DNA of 64,000 bases from positions 62,001 to 126,000 of the forward strand of contig NZ_JBHSHD010000005.1 of NCBI RefSeq assembly GCF_042652785.1. The letters are read 5' to 3'. Position 1 is the stretch's first letter; each line of letters starts with the position of its first letter. Position numbers and translations under genes: made by a program. A model generated the notes under the pieces. The model saw nothing but the letters and a program-made list of their open reading frames with translations. It was not told the DNA's origin and made no database searches. Below, one piece after another: positions 51,301 through 58,513 of this stretch. Source of the stretch: Dokdonella_A ginsengisoli (GTDB lineage Bacteria > Pseudomonadota > Gammaproteobacteria > Xanthomonadales > Rhodanobacteraceae).

Positions 51301-51915
51301 GCGCAGCGGCAGGTTCCGGAACTTCAGCACGGGCGCCCAGGCGAGCGTGGCCGCCCCAGGCCCCAGCGGACCGCGCTGCGCCACGGGCAGCACGGCCTTG
51401 CCCTGCACGAAGCGTTGCGTCTCCTCCACGCCTGCGTGCGCGTACACCTGCACGGTGACGTCGACCTCCTCGTCGCCGCTCGCCGCGGCGGCCAGGCGCC
51501 GCGACAGGCCCGGATCGACCTTCAGGAAACCGTGGAACGGCGCGCTGAACTGCAGCCACGAGGCGCTGCCGCGCAAGCCGTCGAGCCGCGCCTGCGCCGC
51601 TTCGTCGGCCCATACGATGTAGCCGTTGCTGGCGACGTACTGCACCGGCGTGATGCCGCGCGCGACGAGCGCATCCAGCCACTCCTGCCGGACCGGGCCG
51701 GTGAACTGCACGAGCTGCAGGCGTGCCCCGCTCGGCACGGCATCGGAGAACGGTGCCGGTGCGCGCAGCACGTCGCGCTGCGTATCGAACGGATGGGCGC
51801 TGAACTGCAGCAGGTTGCGTTCCGCGTCGAGCGGCGCGGCAGGCGAGGGGTTCGTGGCACCGGCGCCGGCGGCGGCCAGCGCGGCAAGGATGGCGGTAGC
51901 GATCGGTTTGCGCAT
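48358..51915 (-). CDS. Large secreted subtilisin-family (S8) serine peptidase
   Basis: An 1185-residue exported subtilase. A signal peptide ends near AAAGAGATNP. A prodomain-like region runs to about residue 250. The catalytic Asp is in IVDVTDSTID (about 270-280), His in GHGSLNAGVIAG (about 325) and Ser in SSGTSHSAPAISG (about 560), with a long insert between His and Ser as in KP-43-type enzymes. Beta-sandwich domains follow (about 640-780 and 780-880), then a fibronectin-like domain (WSAAAGAYDYRVEIATD). The motif DTIFGDGFD lies at about 967-975. A further 210-residue jelly-roll-like domain (LENGAAGW, FRLGHDRF) ends the protein at KLTGCTP. Confidence 0.92.
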   Translation of the reverse strand: MRKPIATAILAALAAAGAGATNPSPAAPLDAERNLLQFSAHPFDTQRDVLRAPAPFSDAVPSGARLQLVQFTGPVRQEWLDALVARGITPVQYVASNGYIVWADEAAQARLDGLRGSASWLQFSAPFHGFLKVDPGLSRRLAAAASGDEEVDVTVQVYAHAGVEETQRFVQGKAVLPVAQRGPLGPGAATLAWAPVLKFRNLPLRVRLADVPAIAQRADVTFVGERLPTRLFDEKQALIMSGDFAPGIASPSYLQFLLDRGFSQTPSDYPIVDVTDSTIDEGGTGNTVLDTEDEMLHELGDVTRPVRVAYFRNCSSRPDNQVGAADGHGSLNAGVIAGYDQREGYPYRDADGQQLGLGINPFARVGSTTIFVSAPPSYDVNGCDGNDQGVIRANAAGGAKISSNSWGSAASGTYGERDQLYDAAVRDVDVDAAGSQPMIYVVSAANDGPGISSVGSPGSAKNVITVGASENLRPFNSPQDICPDDGSDAADDPQSVAGFSSRGPVPGQRVKPEVIAPGTHIQAGASVYSGFQGGGVCIRYYPESPEQTEFAASSGTSHSAPAISGAASLAYWWIEHGGAGDAAGRLEEIGGSRAPSPAMMKAWLIAHPSYLTGAYANDNLPSNAQGYGMPNLGDMFDATPKVLLDQSEVFDGSGETRSYAWGVADPTRPVRIALAYTDAPGALGTSPQVNDLDLEVEIGGQTYLGNRFDHQWSVTGGDPDARNNYEAVFLPTGTIGDLTIRVKASNVAGDGVPGSGDATDQDFALVCSNCSQQPSFSLTAAQSAMQVCTSGERTAAVHLHPIVGFAGAVSLSASGNPAGTSATFDPNPATPPADSTLSVAATAAAVPGRYPLQIRAASGSIEKTLDLELGVFDVPPATPGDESPIDGSADVSPTPTFTWSAAAGAYDYRVEIATDADFTNIVLSHQTTDTAWTVGSGEALDSSARYWWRVIAQNPCGDSGPAAPASDTIFGDGFDSRPAVAGHEFTTLAIPGDCPVDATTQVLFDDDLENGAAGWTHGAAGGSVDGWSLGAAANSGEHAWQANAPASGTVNDQWLISPSLALPADLDTLSLKFWSRQALKSGGAGSCNDAAIVEASTDGGVVWTQLTTPLTDPFDGTVSGAFGNPLSGRQAWCGDPQAYLKSVVDVQSLAGRTAKFRFRLGHDRFPHRAGPNWAIDDVKLTGCTP

Positions 51916-51957
51916 GATGGTTCCTTTGAGGGCGGTGGTGGCGGCCGACGAGCCGGC

Positions 51958-52536
51958 TCAGCTCGGCGCGCGCGAGTCGCGCAGATTCATCGCCAGCACG
52001 CGATCGGTCTGCCGGTCGGTACCGACGAAAAACTCCGCAACGCCGACGTCGACGAGCCCGCATTTGCGGTAGAACGCGATCGCGCGCGGATTGCGCTCCC
52101 ACACCTTCAGCCAGAGCGTGACGCCGCCGAGGGCGACCGCGGCGCGGCGTGCCTCCTCGAACAGGCGCTGGGCGAGGCCGTCGCCGTGACGGGACTTGTC
52201 CACGTAGAAGCGCAGCAGCTCGACCGGCTCGGCGCCGCCGACGCACGGCGGCGGCGGCCCGTTGCGGACCTGCGCATAGGCGACCAGGTCGGTGTACTGG
52301 TGGGCGAGCAGCGTGGCGACGCCGGCGTCGCTCAGCTCGCGCGTCTGCTGGGCGACGTTGTAAGTCGAGGTCAGGTGCATGGCGAGGTTGGCCGGGCTGT
52401 TGTAGTCGCCGTAGGTGTCGGTGAAGGTGCGTGCGGCGAAGCTCGCCAGATCCGCCGCGTCGGCGGGTGTGCCGCGCCGGATGGTGTACGCGGCGGATTG
52501 GATCGGTTCTGTCGTCGTGTCGAGACGCAGGTTCAT
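51958..52536 (-). CDS. GNAT-family N-acetyltransferase
   Basis: A 192-residue acetyl-CoA-dependent acyltransferase. The fold order is visible: YTIRRGTPADAADLASFAAR at the start, VAYAQVRN strands, then ELLRFYVDKSRHGDGLAQRL, where RHGDGLAQ is the acetyl-CoA pyrophosphate-binding motif A, then VTLWLKVWERNPRAIAFYRK and a closing strand ending RVLAMNLRD. It has no signal peptide. The frame is open upstream, but ATG at 52536 gives family size. It lies 42 bases before the S8 gene on the same strand; a relation to the secreted peptidase is not expected. Confidence 0.9.
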   Translation of the reverse strand: MNLRLDTTTEPIQSAAYTIRRGTPADAADLASFAARTFTDTYGDYNSPANLAMHLTSTYNVAQQTRELSDAGVATLLAHQYTDLVAYAQVRNGPPPPCVGGAEPVELLRFYVDKSRHGDGLAQRLFEEARRAAVALGGVTLWLKVWERNPRAIAFYRKCGLVDVGVAEFFVGTDRQTDRVLAMNLRDSRAPS

Positions 52537-52695
52537 GAGGAAAGGCCGTCCTTGTCGAAAAAACGAGGGCATGTGCAAGCGGGCATGGCCGGCCTGCCGC
52601 CGGTGCGCGACGGCATGGCGGCGCGAAGCGGCGGCAGGGGTGCGAGGCCGTCGTGCAGAATCAGGGTTGCCGCCGGGCGGCGTGCATCGCGCGCG

Positions 52696-52724
52696 AAGCC
52701 GCCGCCGGTGGGCGGCGGCGGCTT
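52696..52724. terminator. GC hairpin after the 1037-residue protein gene
   Basis: AAGCCGCCGCC (52696-52706) pairs with GGCGGCGGCTT (52714-52724). It lies just beyond the stop of the minus-strand gene that ends at 52738. No T-run follows on the minus strand, so it may be a Rho-assisted or RNA-stabilising hairpin rather than a classic terminator. Confidence 0.45.
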
Positions 52725-52737
52725 CTGCGGCCATGTT

Positions 52738-55700
52738 TCAGTCGTGTGTGTTCCGCTTGCCCGGACAGCTGCCGCTGCCGCCCTCGAAGCCGTCGCCGAA
52801 GATCACGTCGCCGCAGTCGACCGTCGACGCAGTGCCGTAGACGGAGAAGCCGAAGTCCTTCGAGCCTTCCGCGAACATGTTCGGGCACTGATCGAACGTC
52901 GACCAGACGGAGCAGCCGGTGCCGAGCATGCCGCCCGGATTGCGCCAGACCGCCGGCTGGTTGTGCTGCTCGCTGGTGACGCCCCAGAAGCCGAGGATCG
53001 GCGAGGAGATGTCGACGTCGGCGAACGACCACGCCACCCAGTAGGTTCCCGGTGCGAGCGGGCAGTCCTGCGTCAGCCAGACGCCGATGCGGTTGGCGGG
53101 CGCATCCAGCGCAATCGCCTGCACGCCGTTCGCCGAGCACAGCGCGTCGCCGCCCGGACGGCCGTTGCCGTCGTCGGCGAGGATGCGCAGGTTCACCGTC
53201 GGCGGCAGCGGGTTGCTGTTGTTGCCGTAGGCGGAGAACTCGAAGCCGGACACCGACCAGCCGTTGCCGCTGACGACGAAGTCGTCGGCGCCCTCGGCAG
53301 ACAGGCCCTCGGTTTCGGGCGGCGCGATGATGGTGTTGTTGAACGCGTGCACGTCGGTGTCGTCGATGGACTGGTCGTACAGCGGCTCGGCCGGGATGAC
53401 GGCGAAGGACACCGGCACCGCGACGCGCTGGTGGCGCGGGTCGTCACTGAACACGCAGATCGTCGCCTGGTGCAGGCCGGGGCTGAGCCCGCCGGCGTCG
53501 AAGGAGACGCTGACGTCCTGCGGCGCGCCGTCGGCGAGGATCGTGCCGCTGGTCGGGCTGAGCGACAGCCACGGCACCTCGCCGGGAGCGGAACAGCCGA
53601 CCGAGGGCTTGGCGATCGCCAGCGCGCTCATCTCGTCGACCGGAAATTCGCCGGCGGCGGGAAAGGCGCCGATCGCCTGCGAGGCCGCGGTCATCGGATC
53701 GATGACGCGCATCTCGCCGAGCGGCTGGTTGGTGATCGAGTCGATGTAGAACGCGGCCCAGTACAGGTCGCCGGTCTGCGGGTCGAACTTGAGGTCCTGC
53801 ACGTACTGCACGTTGAGCCCGAAACCGTCGATCACGCTGGCCGCGCCGCTCGCCTTGTCGATCGCGATCAGGCTCTGGCCGTACAGGTCGATGCCGTACA
53901 TCAGGCCGGCCGGCGACACCGCGATGCCGGAGATGTAGCGCACCGGGTTCACGCCGGGGCCGTCGATCGGGCCGATGCGGGTGGCCTGGCCGGTGCCGAA
54001 GTCGATCGTGTAGAGCGTCGCGCCGGCGCTGCCGAGCTGGTCGAGGAAATTGACCGCGTACACCGTGCCGGTCAGCGGGTCTTCGGTCAGGCCGCCCCAG
54101 GTGCGCGTCTCGCCGCCGGCGATCTGGCCCAGCTCGGTGAACACGCCGGTCGCGGTGTCGACCGTGCCGTAGGTGCCGGGTGCCAGCTCCCAGCTGTCGT
54201 TGACGATCACGTAGAGCTTGCTGAAATCGTTGCCGACGAACGTCGCCGCATAGATCCAGTCGCTGCTGTTGTTGAGCGGCGTGTAGGTGGCCGCCGGCGC
54301 CAGCGCGTCGAACGTCACCAGTCCGGGCAGCAGGGCGCTGATGCCGTAGGCCGGCACAGCGAATCCGCCGGTGGCGGCCCGCGGCGAGGGGGCGGCGCCC
54401 TGCGTGCGCGGACGGGCGAGTGCACCGCTGAGCGTCGCGCCCGCCACCGGCGCGCCGGCCTCCAGCTGCGGCGGCGCGACGTAGCGCGGCGTCTTCGGAA
54501 AGTGCGCCTGCGTGCCGCCCGGGGCTTCACCGAGGCTCCAGTGCAGGTCGCGGTTGCCGGTGTTGGCGATCGTCAGGCTGCGCGTGACGTTGCCGTCGGG
54601 GCCGGCCACGGCCGTGATCGAGGTCTGCGCGACGGCCAGCGTCGGATCGCCTGCCGAAATGCTTACTTCGCCGCTGTCCGCGGCCGAGCTGACCGCCGGC
54701 GTGAAGGTCCACTGGATCGCCGAATTGGCGTGCAGCGCCGGCTGGCGATACGAGTATTTCGTGTAGAGGCCGTGCGGATCGGCCTGCACGCCGACCGTCG
54801 CCCAGTTGCCGTCGTCGGCGTCGTTGCCGAACGCGGTCGTCAGGTACTCGAAGCGGATGGTGTCGCTGTCTTCGTGGAACACGATCTCGAACGTCGCCGT
54901 GCTGGTGGCGATGGCGTAGCTCTCCAGGTCGTGCCATTGCACCACGTAGGTCCGGTTCGGCGCGTTGCCCAGCGCCTGCACGTAGACGTCGCCGGAGACG
55001 TCGTCGAGGTCCATCCACATCGGTGCGAGGTAGGTCGGCACTTCGGTGCCGAACGTGCTCGGGATGTCTTCGTTGAACGAGAATCCCGGCGGCGGCGTCG
55101 ATCCGCCCGGCGGCGTGCAGCTCGGGTCGGCGAACTGCAGCAGGCCGTCGATGGCCAAGCAGAGGTCGGTGGATTCCTGCCCGTAAAAGCGCAGCGGAAA
55201 CGGCGCGGTGACGTGACCGGTCTCGTTGCCCCAGCCGTCCCCCGGCACGAAGCCCATCGGCGTCCCGGTCGCCGAGATGTCGATGAAGTCCGGCGCCACC
55301 GTGTCGTCGTAGGCGTAGCCGGGCAGGTTCGCGTAGCCGGTCCAGCTCGCCGTGCGCTGCGTGTCGGACGTCGCCACGATCGTGCGCACGTAGGTATGGC
55401 TCTGTCCCGGGCCGATCGGAGTCGGGTCGTAGGTGACCACGGCGCCGTCGAGACTGTCGACGATCGACTGGTAGGCGAGCGTCTGGGTGCCGTTGTTGGT
55501 CAGCGTGTAGCAGAGGTTGACCTGATCGCCGACATTGACCGCGATGTCGGTCCCGCTGCCGCATTCGTCCGGATCTCCGGCGTAGGGCGTCACGCTGAGG
55601 CCGATCGCGAGATCGCCGGCGCCGCGGCCGTCCGAAGCCGACGGCGAGGCCGCGAAGGAAGCGCCGACGCGGTGCGGGGCGCTCCGGTCGTACGCAGTGG

Positions 55701-55851
55701 CGCCGAGGGCGATCTTGCCGCCGGTCGCCTTCGAATCGACGTGCGTGATCGCGGAAGCGCGAACCGGATTTCCGGGCGCGGCCGCCCCGGCGGCTGCGGC
55801 CACCGTCAGCGACGCCAGGACCGGCCAAAGAAAACGTCTACCCATAGTCAT
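52738..55851 (-). CDS. Large exported beta-rich protein with IFxDGFE tail
   Basis: A 1037-residue exported protein (ATG at 55851, with GGGGG upstream; other ATGs at 55866 and 55845). A signal peptide ends near AAAGAAAPG. Beta-sandwich sequence follows: a DUF11-like segment (VNLCYTLTNNGTQTL), a PQQ/TPR-free beta region with RFEYLTTAF, and an abundance of D/N-rich loops. Residues 520-700 look like a propeller-like domain (TGVFTELGQI, DPLTGTVYAV, GLMYGIDLYG, GDLYWAAFY). A Big/CARDB-like sandwich (WLSLSPTSGTI, VSFDAGGLSPG) precedes a C-terminal carbohydrate-type domain. It ends VDCGDVIFGDGFEGGSGSCP plus nine residues. Function unknown. Confidence 0.82.
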   Translation of the reverse strand: MTMGRRFLWPVLASLTVAAAAGAAAPGNPVRASAITHVDSKATGGKIALGATAYDRSAPHRVGASFAASPSASDGRGAGDLAIGLSVTPYAGDPDECGSGTDIAVNVGDQVNLCYTLTNNGTQTLAYQSIVDSLDGAVVTYDPTPIGPGQSHTYVRTIVATSDTQRTASWTGYANLPGYAYDDTVAPDFIDISATGTPMGFVPGDGWGNETGHVTAPFPLRFYGQESTDLCLAIDGLLQFADPSCTPPGGSTPPPGFSFNEDIPSTFGTEVPTYLAPMWMDLDDVSGDVYVQALGNAPNRTYVVQWHDLESYAIATSTATFEIVFHEDSDTIRFEYLTTAFGNDADDGNWATVGVQADPHGLYTKYSYRQPALHANSAIQWTFTPAVSSAADSGEVSISAGDPTLAVAQTSITAVAGPDGNVTRSLTIANTGNRDLHWSLGEAPGGTQAHFPKTPRYVAPPQLEAGAPVAGATLSGALARPRTQGAAPSPRAATGGFAVPAYGISALLPGLVTFDALAPAATYTPLNNSSDWIYAATFVGNDFSKLYVIVNDSWELAPGTYGTVDTATGVFTELGQIAGGETRTWGGLTEDPLTGTVYAVNFLDQLGSAGATLYTIDFGTGQATRIGPIDGPGVNPVRYISGIAVSPAGLMYGIDLYGQSLIAIDKASGAASVIDGFGLNVQYVQDLKFDPQTGDLYWAAFYIDSITNQPLGEMRVIDPMTAASQAIGAFPAAGEFPVDEMSALAIAKPSVGCSAPGEVPWLSLSPTSGTILADGAPQDVSVSFDAGGLSPGLHQATICVFSDDPRHQRVAVPVSFAVIPAEPLYDQSIDDTDVHAFNNTIIAPPETEGLSAEGADDFVVSGNGWSVSGFEFSAYGNNSNPLPPTVNLRILADDGNGRPGGDALCSANGVQAIALDAPANRIGVWLTQDCPLAPGTYWVAWSFADVDISSPILGFWGVTSEQHNQPAVWRNPGGMLGTGCSVWSTFDQCPNMFAEGSKDFGFSVYGTASTVDCGDVIFGDGFEGGSGSCPGKRNTHD

Positions 55852-55951
55852 TGCAAGTACCCCCATCGAGATGCCGGACACGGCGAACGGGCCACTGCCG
55901 TGGTGCGAGCGGCGGCGGACCCTTCCTGTTTCCTGACAGAATGTCGAGAAG

Positions 55952-55983
55952 ACCAGTCTGGTGAGCTGGATGGACGTCTATCC
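55952..55983. promoter_or_regulatory. Palindromes in the LysR divergent spacer
   Basis: ACCAG-T-CTGGT (55952-55962) is a perfect odd palindrome and GGATGGACGTCTATCC (55968-55983) a near-perfect 16-base one. Both lie in the 220-base spacer between the large exported-protein gene (starting at 55851) and the LysR gene (starting at 56072). This is where a LysR-type regulator would bind to control itself and its divergent neighbour. Confidence 0.45.
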
Positions 55984-56071
55984 GCCTATCCACCCCGTGT
56001 GACCGGAGTGTGGGGTTGCTTTGGCAAGAAAGTGAAATATCAAATACTTCGTTGCCTCATCAGGAAATCCA

Positions 56072-57019
56072 ATGAATCTGACCCTGCGACAACTGCGTTA
56101 CGCGCTGGCCGCCGCCCGCTACGGCAATCTGACCGAAGCGTCGCGCGCGCTGCACGTCTCGCAGCCGTCGATCTCGATGGCGATCACGCAGATCGAGGAA
56201 TTCTTCGGCCGCCAGATCTTCGTGCGCCAGCGCGGCGCCGGCGTCTCGCTGACCGCGTTCGGGCAGGCGGTGGTGATCAAGGCGCGGCAGGTGCTGGCGG
56301 AGGTCGAGGCCCTCGAGGCGCTCGCCGACGACACCGCGCTGCCGAGCGGCGAGTTCGTGCTCGGCTGCTTCGAGGATCTGGCGCCGTACTGCGTGCCTTC
56401 GATCCTGGCTCGGCTGCGCGGGAAATATCCGGCGATCAGCGTGACGGTGCGCGAGGAAGGGTTCGACACGATCGGCCGTCGCCTCGACGACGGCGCTGTC
56501 GACATCGCCCTCAGCTACGATCTCGGCCTGCCGGCGACGGTGGCCACGACGGTGCTGTGCGAACTCGCGCCGCAGGCGCTGCTGCCGGCCGATCACGCCC
56601 TGGCCGGCCGGGATGCGGTGTCGCTGGCCGAGCTGGCCGAAGAGCCACTGATCATGACCGACCAGGCGCAGAGCTGGCAGCACGTGCTGGAGCTGTTCCA
56701 CCTGCGCGGCGTGAGGCCCGCGCGCGCCGTCCGCACGGGTTCGTTCGAACTGCAGCGCAGCATGGTCGCGAACCACTTCGGCATCGCGGTCGCGTACTCG
56801 CGTCCCTACGGCGACGTCAGCTACGACGGCCAGCCGCTGGTGCGCAGGCCGATCTCCGATCCGCTGCCGCTGCAGCGGATCCTGCTCGCCTACGACCGCA
56901 AGAGCGCGTTGTCGGCCGCGCAGCTGGTCTTCATCGAGGAGGTCAAGGCCTGGTTCGCCGAAGTCTGGCCGACGCCTGCCGCGGAGCACCCTTTTAAGGA
57001 GCCCGCCCAAGCCCCATAG
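56072..57019 (+). CDS. LysR-family transcriptional regulator
   Basis: A 315-residue LysR regulator. The N-terminal winged helix starts NLTLRQLRYALAAARYGNLT and has the recognition helix in QPSISMAITQIEEFFG. The effector domain runs from about residue 95 (FVLGCFEDLAPYCVPSI). It belongs among the OxyR/BenM-like regulators of general type; the coinducer is not evident. It is divergent from a large exported-protein gene and directly followed by gshA (26 bases). Which neighbour it controls is not shown, but divergent control is common in this family. Confidence 0.92.
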   Translation: MNLTLRQLRYALAAARYGNLTEASRALHVSQPSISMAITQIEEFFGRQIFVRQRGAGVSLTAFGQAVVIKARQVLAEVEALEALADDTALPSGEFVLGCFEDLAPYCVPSILARLRGKYPAISVTVREEGFDTIGRRLDDGAVDIALSYDLGLPATVATTVLCELAPQALLPADHALAGRDAVSLAELAEEPLIMTDQAQSWQHVLELFHLRGVRPARAVRTGSFELQRSMVANHFGIAVAYSRPYGDVSYDGQPLVRRPISDPLPLQRILLAYDRKSALSAAQLVFIEEVKAWFAEVWPTPAAEHPFKEPAQAP

Positions 57020-57045
57020 TGCGGGCTCCCAGCCGAGGTTGCCCC

Positions 57046-58410
57046 GTGTCCGGACCTTCCGCCGTCAAAGAAACCCCGATTTCCGGCCGCAGCGAGCTGG
57101 TGGATTACCTCGCCTCCGGCGAGAAGCCGGAGTCCGCCTGGCGCATCGGTACCGAGCACGAGAAGTTCGGCTTCCGCCTGGAAGACCTGCGTCCGCCGAC
57201 CTGGGAAGGCGCGCAGGGCATCGGCGTGCTGCTCGAGGGCATGACGCGCTTCGGCTGGCAGCGCGTGACCGAGCACGACCAGCTGATCGCGCTGCTGCGC
57301 GACAGCGCGTCGGTCACGCTGGAGCCGGCCGGGCAGCTGGAACTGTCCGGCGCGCCGCTGGAGACCATCCACCAGACCTGCGCCGAAGTCTCGCAGCACC
57401 TGCGCGAGGTGAAGACCGTCGCCGACGAGATCGGCCTGGGCTTCCTCGGCATGGGCTTCCAGCCGAAGTGGCGGCGGCAGGACATGCCGTGGATGCCGAA
57501 GGGCCGCTACAAGATCATGCGCGAGTACATGCCCAAGGTCGGCACGCTCGGCCTGGACATGATGACGCGCACCTGCACCGTGCAGGTCAACCTCGACTAC
57601 GCCGACGAAGCGGACATGGTGAAGAAGTTCCGCGTCGCGCTCGCGCTGCAGCCGGTGGCGACCGCGCTGTTCGCCGACTCGCCGTTCACCGAGGGCCAGC
57701 CGAACGGCTACCAGAGCTACCGTTCGCACATCTGGACCGACACCGATCCGCACCGCACCGGCATGCTCGACTTCGTGTTCGAGGACGGCTTCGGCTACGA
57801 GCGCTACGTCGACTACCTGCTCGACGTGCCGATGTACTTCAGCTACCGCGACGGCGAGTACGTCGACCTCGCCGGCAAGTCGTTCCGCAAGTTCATGGCC
57901 GGCGAACTGGCCGAACTGCCGGGCGCGAAACCGACCCTGCGCGACTGGGCCGACCACACCACCACCGCGTTCCCCGAAGTGCGCCTGAAGAAGTACCTGG
58001 AGATGCGCGGCGCCGACGGCGGCCCGTGGAGCCGGCTGTGCGCGCTGCCGGCGTTCTGGGTCGGCCTGCTCTACGACCGCACCGCGCTCGACGCGGCCTG
58101 GGATCTGGTCGCCGACTTCACGCGCGAGGAGCGCCACGCGCTGCGCGACGGCGTGCCCCGGCACGCGCTGAAGCTGCCGTTCCGCTCCGGCACGGTGCGC
58201 GACCTGGCCGACGAGGCGCTGAAGATCGCCGCCGAAGGCCTGCGCCGCCGCGCACGTCCGACGCCGGCCGGTGCCGACGAGCGCATCTTCCTCGACATCC
58301 TGCTGCAGATCGTCGACGCGAACCAGACGCCGGCCGAGCGCAAGCTCGAACTGTTCCACGGCGCCTGGAACGGCAACGTCGATCGCGTCTTCCAGGAATT
58401 CGCGTACTGA
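57046..58410 (+). CDS. gshA: Glutamate-cysteine ligase, plant/proteobacterial type
   Basis: A 454-residue GCS2-type glutamate-cysteine ligase, first step of glutathione synthesis. Family blocks are RIGTEHEKFGF, LLEGMTRFGW, LEPAGQLELSGAPLETIHQTC, GFLGMGFQPKW, IMREYMPKVGTLGLDMMTRT and CTVQVNLDY. The end NGNVDRVFQEFAY fits the plant-like branch common in alpha- and some gammaproteobacteria. A GTG start at 57046 with GAGG upstream is preferred; another GTG at 57019 overlaps the LysR stop by one base. A glutathione peroxidase gene is at 7.6 kb. It probably shares a transcript with the LysR gene. Confidence 0.95.
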   Translation: MSGPSAVKETPISGRSELVDYLASGEKPESAWRIGTEHEKFGFRLEDLRPPTWEGAQGIGVLLEGMTRFGWQRVTEHDQLIALLRDSASVTLEPAGQLELSGAPLETIHQTCAEVSQHLREVKTVADEIGLGFLGMGFQPKWRRQDMPWMPKGRYKIMREYMPKVGTLGLDMMTRTCTVQVNLDYADEADMVKKFRVALALQPVATALFADSPFTEGQPNGYQSYRSHIWTDTDPHRTGMLDFVFEDGFGYERYVDYLLDVPMYFSYRDGEYVDLAGKSFRKFMAGELAELPGAKPTLRDWADHTTTAFPEVRLKKYLEMRGADGGPWSRLCALPAFWVGLLYDRTALDAAWDLVADFTREERHALRDGVPRHALKLPFRSGTVRDLADEALKIAAEGLRRRARPTPAGADERIFLDILLQIVDANQTPAERKLELFHGAWNGNVDRVFQEFAY

Positions 58411-58457
58411 GCGGCAGGCACGCCGACGCGCCGCCCGGTTCCTCGCGCGCCGACCGC

Positions 58458-58485
58458 AAAAAAGAGGGCCGCCTCGCGGCGGCCC
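58458..58485 (-). terminator. Terminator of the Asp-box protein gene
   Basis: Read on the minus strand: GGGCCGCC, loop GCGA, GGCGGCCC, TC, then six T residues. It follows the stop of the minus-strand gene 58514-61609 by 28 bases. On the plus strand the same stem may end gshA, but without a T-run. Confidence 0.9.
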
Positions 58486-58513
58486 CCGGTACGTCACGCA
58501 GTGCGAGGCAGGA

